Assembly: GCA_035622755.1 (NCBI GenBank)
Contig: DASPUU010000224.1
Location: 1 to 14,723, forward strand
Source of the DNA: JADGRA01 sp035622755
GTDB taxonomy: Bacteria; Myxococcota; Myxococcia; Myxococcales; Myxococcaceae
Reading direction: 5' to 3'
DNA length: 14,723 nucleotides
A program made the position numbers and the translations under genes. This document shows, one piece after another, positions 12,834 to 14,723 of this stretch. The notes below the pieces were generated by a model. That model made no database searches. It worked only from the letters and a program-made list of their open reading frames with translations, and was not told where the DNA came from. Each line of letters begins with the position of its first letter. The first letter of the stretch is position 1.

Positions 12834-14158
12834 TCCCTGCGCTCGCGCTCCTGCTCGTCGTCGGTGCCGATCCGCAGCTGCCGCCCGGGCATCCCCCCAT
12901 CGCTCGCAGCGACGGCGGCCCGGCGGGCCTCGGCGGGCCGAGCTTCCCCGGGGGTCAGCCGCCGGCGGCGGCCGGGGGCCCGCCGGCCAGCGGGGCTCTC
13001 CCCCCGGGGCACCCGGCGGTGAAGCCGGGAACGATGCCGCCCACGGCGGACGACCTCCTCCGCCAGCTCGACGCCACGCCCGACCTGCGCACCCGGGCCA
13101 AGCCCTTCGAAGTGTCGGCGGCGCTGGGAAAGCTGTACTTCACCCACGGGCGGTACCCCGACGCCGTGGTCTACCTGCGCCAGGCACAGGAAGGAGCCGC
13201 CGGGGTTCGCGCCCTCTACCTCAAGGAGCGCCGCCGGGTCCGCGGCCCGCCTGGCGATGCCGCAGCCGCCGGGTGCCAGGCGAGCCCCGAGCTTCCGCCC
13301 TCGGCGGTGGCCGCCCGGGCGCAGGAGAAGGCGACGGCCGGGGACGCCGCCGCGGCGACGGCCTGTGCCCGCGAGGCGCTCGGCCCCGCCCTCGAGGCCG
13401 TGGGGTTGCTCGGCAACGCGCTCTTCCTGGCCGGCGATTCCGCCGGCGCGCTGGCCGCCTACGCCTGGGTGCTGGAGGTGGACCCCGCCGACCCGCTCGC
13501 CCTCTACGGGCGCGCCGGCGTCCAGTTCGACACCCGGCCGGACGACCTGGCCGCGCTCCGGGCGGTGAAGAAGGATCTCACCGAGCTGCTCGCGCGCTGG
13601 CCCCAGATTCCCCAGGCCCCCCAGGCGCGCGAGCTCCTGGCGCGGACCGAGGAGCTTCTCAAGGCCGGCGGGGCGACGAAGTTCGCCGCCTCGAGGCCGA
13701 AGGCGCCCGCGGCGGCGGCATCCGCGCCCGTCCCCCACCCGGCGCCGGCCGAGGTGCCCGCGCTCAGCCCGGAGACGGTGGCCGGCCTCCAGAGCGTGGA
13801 GCGCACGCCGGAGCTGGCCAAGGACCTGGGCGACCTGATGGACCAGGGCGAGGCCGCGCTGGTCCAGGGCCAGTACCAGGCGGCTCTCGACGCCTACCGG
13901 CGCGTGATGCCGCTCATGCCCGACAGCGGCCGGGCCAAGGCCGGGATGGCCTGGGCGCTCGTCGGCCTCAACCGCCAGCCGATGGCGGACCGGGTGTGGA
14001 GCGTCGCCGTGCAGTCCGACCCCGCCGCGGTGGAGCAGCTGGGGGACCTGCTGGCCAAGAAGGGCAACACCCAGGAGGCTCGGGCGCTCTGGGGGAAGCT
14101 CGCCGCCACCTCCCCGGCCTACGCCCAGAAGGTGAATCTGCAGAAGAAGCTGCAGTGA
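12830..14158 (+). CDS. Secreted/periplasmic TPR-repeat protein
   Basis: The 442-residue protein opens with a short hydrophobic signal (MIPALALLLVVGA), so it is probably exported. A Pro/Gly/Ala-rich region follows that carries two copies of an LPPGHP motif (residues 17-22 and 57-62). TPR-like helix pairs then follow: FEVSAALGKLYFTHGRYPDAVVYLRQA (93-119), a second set around 178-232 (LGNALFLAGDSAGALAAYAWV), and after a Pro/Ala linker a third set (GEAALVQGQYQAALDAYRRV) near the C-terminus. TPR proteins are scaffolds for complex assembly; no enzymatic residues are seen. I do not recognise a named family. GTG 12830 overlaps the folK stop and has AGAGGAAG seven bases before it. As the last gene of the operon it is convergent with the regulator gene, 16 bp away. 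No terminator hairpin is visible. Confidence 0.85.
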   Translation: MIPALALLLVVGADPQLPPGHPPIARSDGGPAGLGGPSFPGGQPPAAAGGPPASGALPPGHPAVKPGTMPPTADDLLRQLDATPDLRTRAKPFEVSAALGKLYFTHGRYPDAVVYLRQAQEGAAGVRALYLKERRRVRGPPGDAAAAGCQASPELPPSAVAARAQEKATAGDAAAATACAREALGPALEAVGLLGNALFLAGDSAGALAAYAWVLEVDPADPLALYGRAGVQFDTRPDDLAALRAVKKDLTELLARWPQIPQAPQARELLARTEELLKAGGATKFAASRPKAPAAAASAPVPHPAPAEVPALSPETVAGLQSVERTPELAKDLGDLMDQGEAALVQGQYQAALDAYRRVMPLMPDSGRAKAGMAWALVGLNRQPMADRVWSVAVQSDPAAVEQLGDLLAKKGNTQEARALWGKLAATSPAYAQKVNLQKKLQ

Positions 14159-14174
14159 CGCTCGGGTCAGTGCC

Positions 14175-14723
14175 TCACAGCTCGGTCGGAAACAGGGCGA
14201 TGAGCAGCTCGGTGGGCTCCCCCTCGGCCTGCGTCGTCTCGAGGCTGGCCACCAGGCGGTGGATGCGCTGGCGCAGGTTCGCCAGCTGAGCAGGCTTCAG
14301 CCGGAGCATCGCCCGGGAGACCACCATCTGTTCGGGGCGTGAGGAGCGCCGGCCGGAGGTCTCCTCGAAATCGCGGAGCGCGTTGCGCAGGATCTGCACC
14401 CGCGCCGAGGCGGCTCCACGCCTGGTCTTTCCTCCGAGGAGCGCGGTGTCCACGCGGAAGCTCCGGGCGACGGCCCGGTAGATGCGTTCCAGCTGGCGGC
14501 CGCTCACCCGCTGACCGGCGACCCGGATCAACCCGTGCCGCTCGAGAAGGCCGAGGTGGTAGTAGACCTTGGTCCTCGGCATCCGGAGCTGAGAGGCGAG
14601 GGCTCGAGCGGTGAGGGGCTTGACGATGAGCAGGGTGAGCATCCGGTGCCGCTGGTCGTCGCTCACCGCGCGCAGCTCCGCCAGGGTGGTGATCGGCTGG
14701 GCGGCGGGGAGCTCCTCGGTCGC
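14175..14723 (-). CDS. Winged-helix (ArsR-like) transcription regulator, 5' end outside the window
   Basis: The frame is open to the right edge: 19 codons upstream of a GTG at 14666 read as an N-terminal helix (ITTLAELRAVSDDQRHRML), which is the usual first helix of ArsR/HTH_20 proteins. The true start is therefore probably beyond the window, and the GTG is not used here. The visible 182 residues contain the helix-turn-helix TARALASQLRMPRTKVYYHL and the recognition/wing region LLERHGLIRVAGQRVSGRQL. An uncharacterised C-terminal domain (RPEQMVVSRAMLRLKPAQLA, ending LLIALFPTEL) follows. Such proteins are DNA-binding repressors or activators; the ligand, if any, is unknown. No metal-binding Cys motif of ArsR sensors is visible. 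It converges on the TPR gene, so it need not regulate the operon. Confidence 0.85.
   Translation of the reverse strand, partial: ATEELPAAQPITTLAELRAVSDDQRHRMLTLLIVKPLTARALASQLRMPRTKVYYHLGLLERHGLIRVAGQRVSGRQLERIYRAVARSFRVDTALLGGKTRRGAASARVQILRNALRDFEETSGRRSSRPEQMVVSRAMLRLKPAQLANLRQRIHRLVASLETTQAEGEPTELLIALFPTEL

Noticed and set aside
14159..14174. Possible terminator between the convergent TPR and regulator genes
   Set aside because: Only 16 bp, with no stem-loop or T tract visible.
1..14723. CRISPR arrays, insertion sequences, tRNA, rRNA, phage genes
   Set aside because: I saw no regularly spaced repeats, transposase motifs, RNA gene signatures or integrases. Composition looks uniform, with no sign of recent transfer.

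Overview
The window is very GC-rich chromosomal DNA with tightly packed, often overlapping genes, many GTG starts and short intergenic gaps. The gene content is an OM beta-barrel of a type I associate with myxobacteria, several small lipoproteins, lysA-dapA-dapB-folK followed by a periplasmic TPR protein, and a methylmalonyl-CoA epimerase. Together these suggest a myxobacterium (Myxococcota, perhaps near Anaeromyxobacter or Myxococcus). That placement is inference from gene content and composition; no rRNA or other phylogenetic marker is present. I see no mobile element, CRISPR array, tRNA or rRNA. The window reads as ordinary core chromosome, and I do not see a clear new multi-gene system in it.

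Layout. Position 1-606 (minus) is the N-terminal two thirds of an EamA/DMT transporter, cut by the left edge. Position 648-4021 (plus) is a tight four-gene unit: PduO-type cob(I)alamin adenosyltransferase, queG (a cobalamin enzyme), a second EamA/DMT transporter and a YihY/BrkB-type membrane protein. The first three overlap; the fourth follows after 1 bp. Position 4038-4226 (minus) is a 62-residue Cys-rich zinc-ribbon protein. Position 4313-4945 (plus) is a RimJ/RimL-like GNAT acetyltransferase. Position 4965-5570 (minus) is a divergent Fe/Mn superoxide dismutase. It diverges from mutM (5629-6447), which overlaps the methylmalonyl-CoA epimerase gene mce (6444-6860). Convergent to mce is a 102-residue Cys-rich lipoprotein (6857-7165, minus).

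From a good sigma-70-like promoter at 7213-7241 runs a seven-gene plus-strand unit. It encodes an outer-membrane beta-barrel protein, a 44-residue LptM-like lipoprotein, lysA, dapA, dapB, folK and a secreted TPR protein (7278-14158). The right edge (14175-14723, minus) holds a winged-helix regulator whose start lies outside the window.

How the genes work together. dapA, dapB and lysA supply the first two committed steps and the last step of diaminopimelate/lysine synthesis, feeding peptidoglycan and protein; folK adds the pterin pyrophosphokinase step of folate synthesis. The adenosyltransferase and QueG both handle cobalamin, and the epimerase belongs to the B12-dependent methylmalonyl-CoA route, so B12 use recurs in the left half. 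SOD and MutM, back to back, deal with superoxide and with oxidised guanine in DNA. The beta-barrel, the LptM-like lipoprotein and the TPR protein suggest that envelope functions are co-expressed with the lysine genes.
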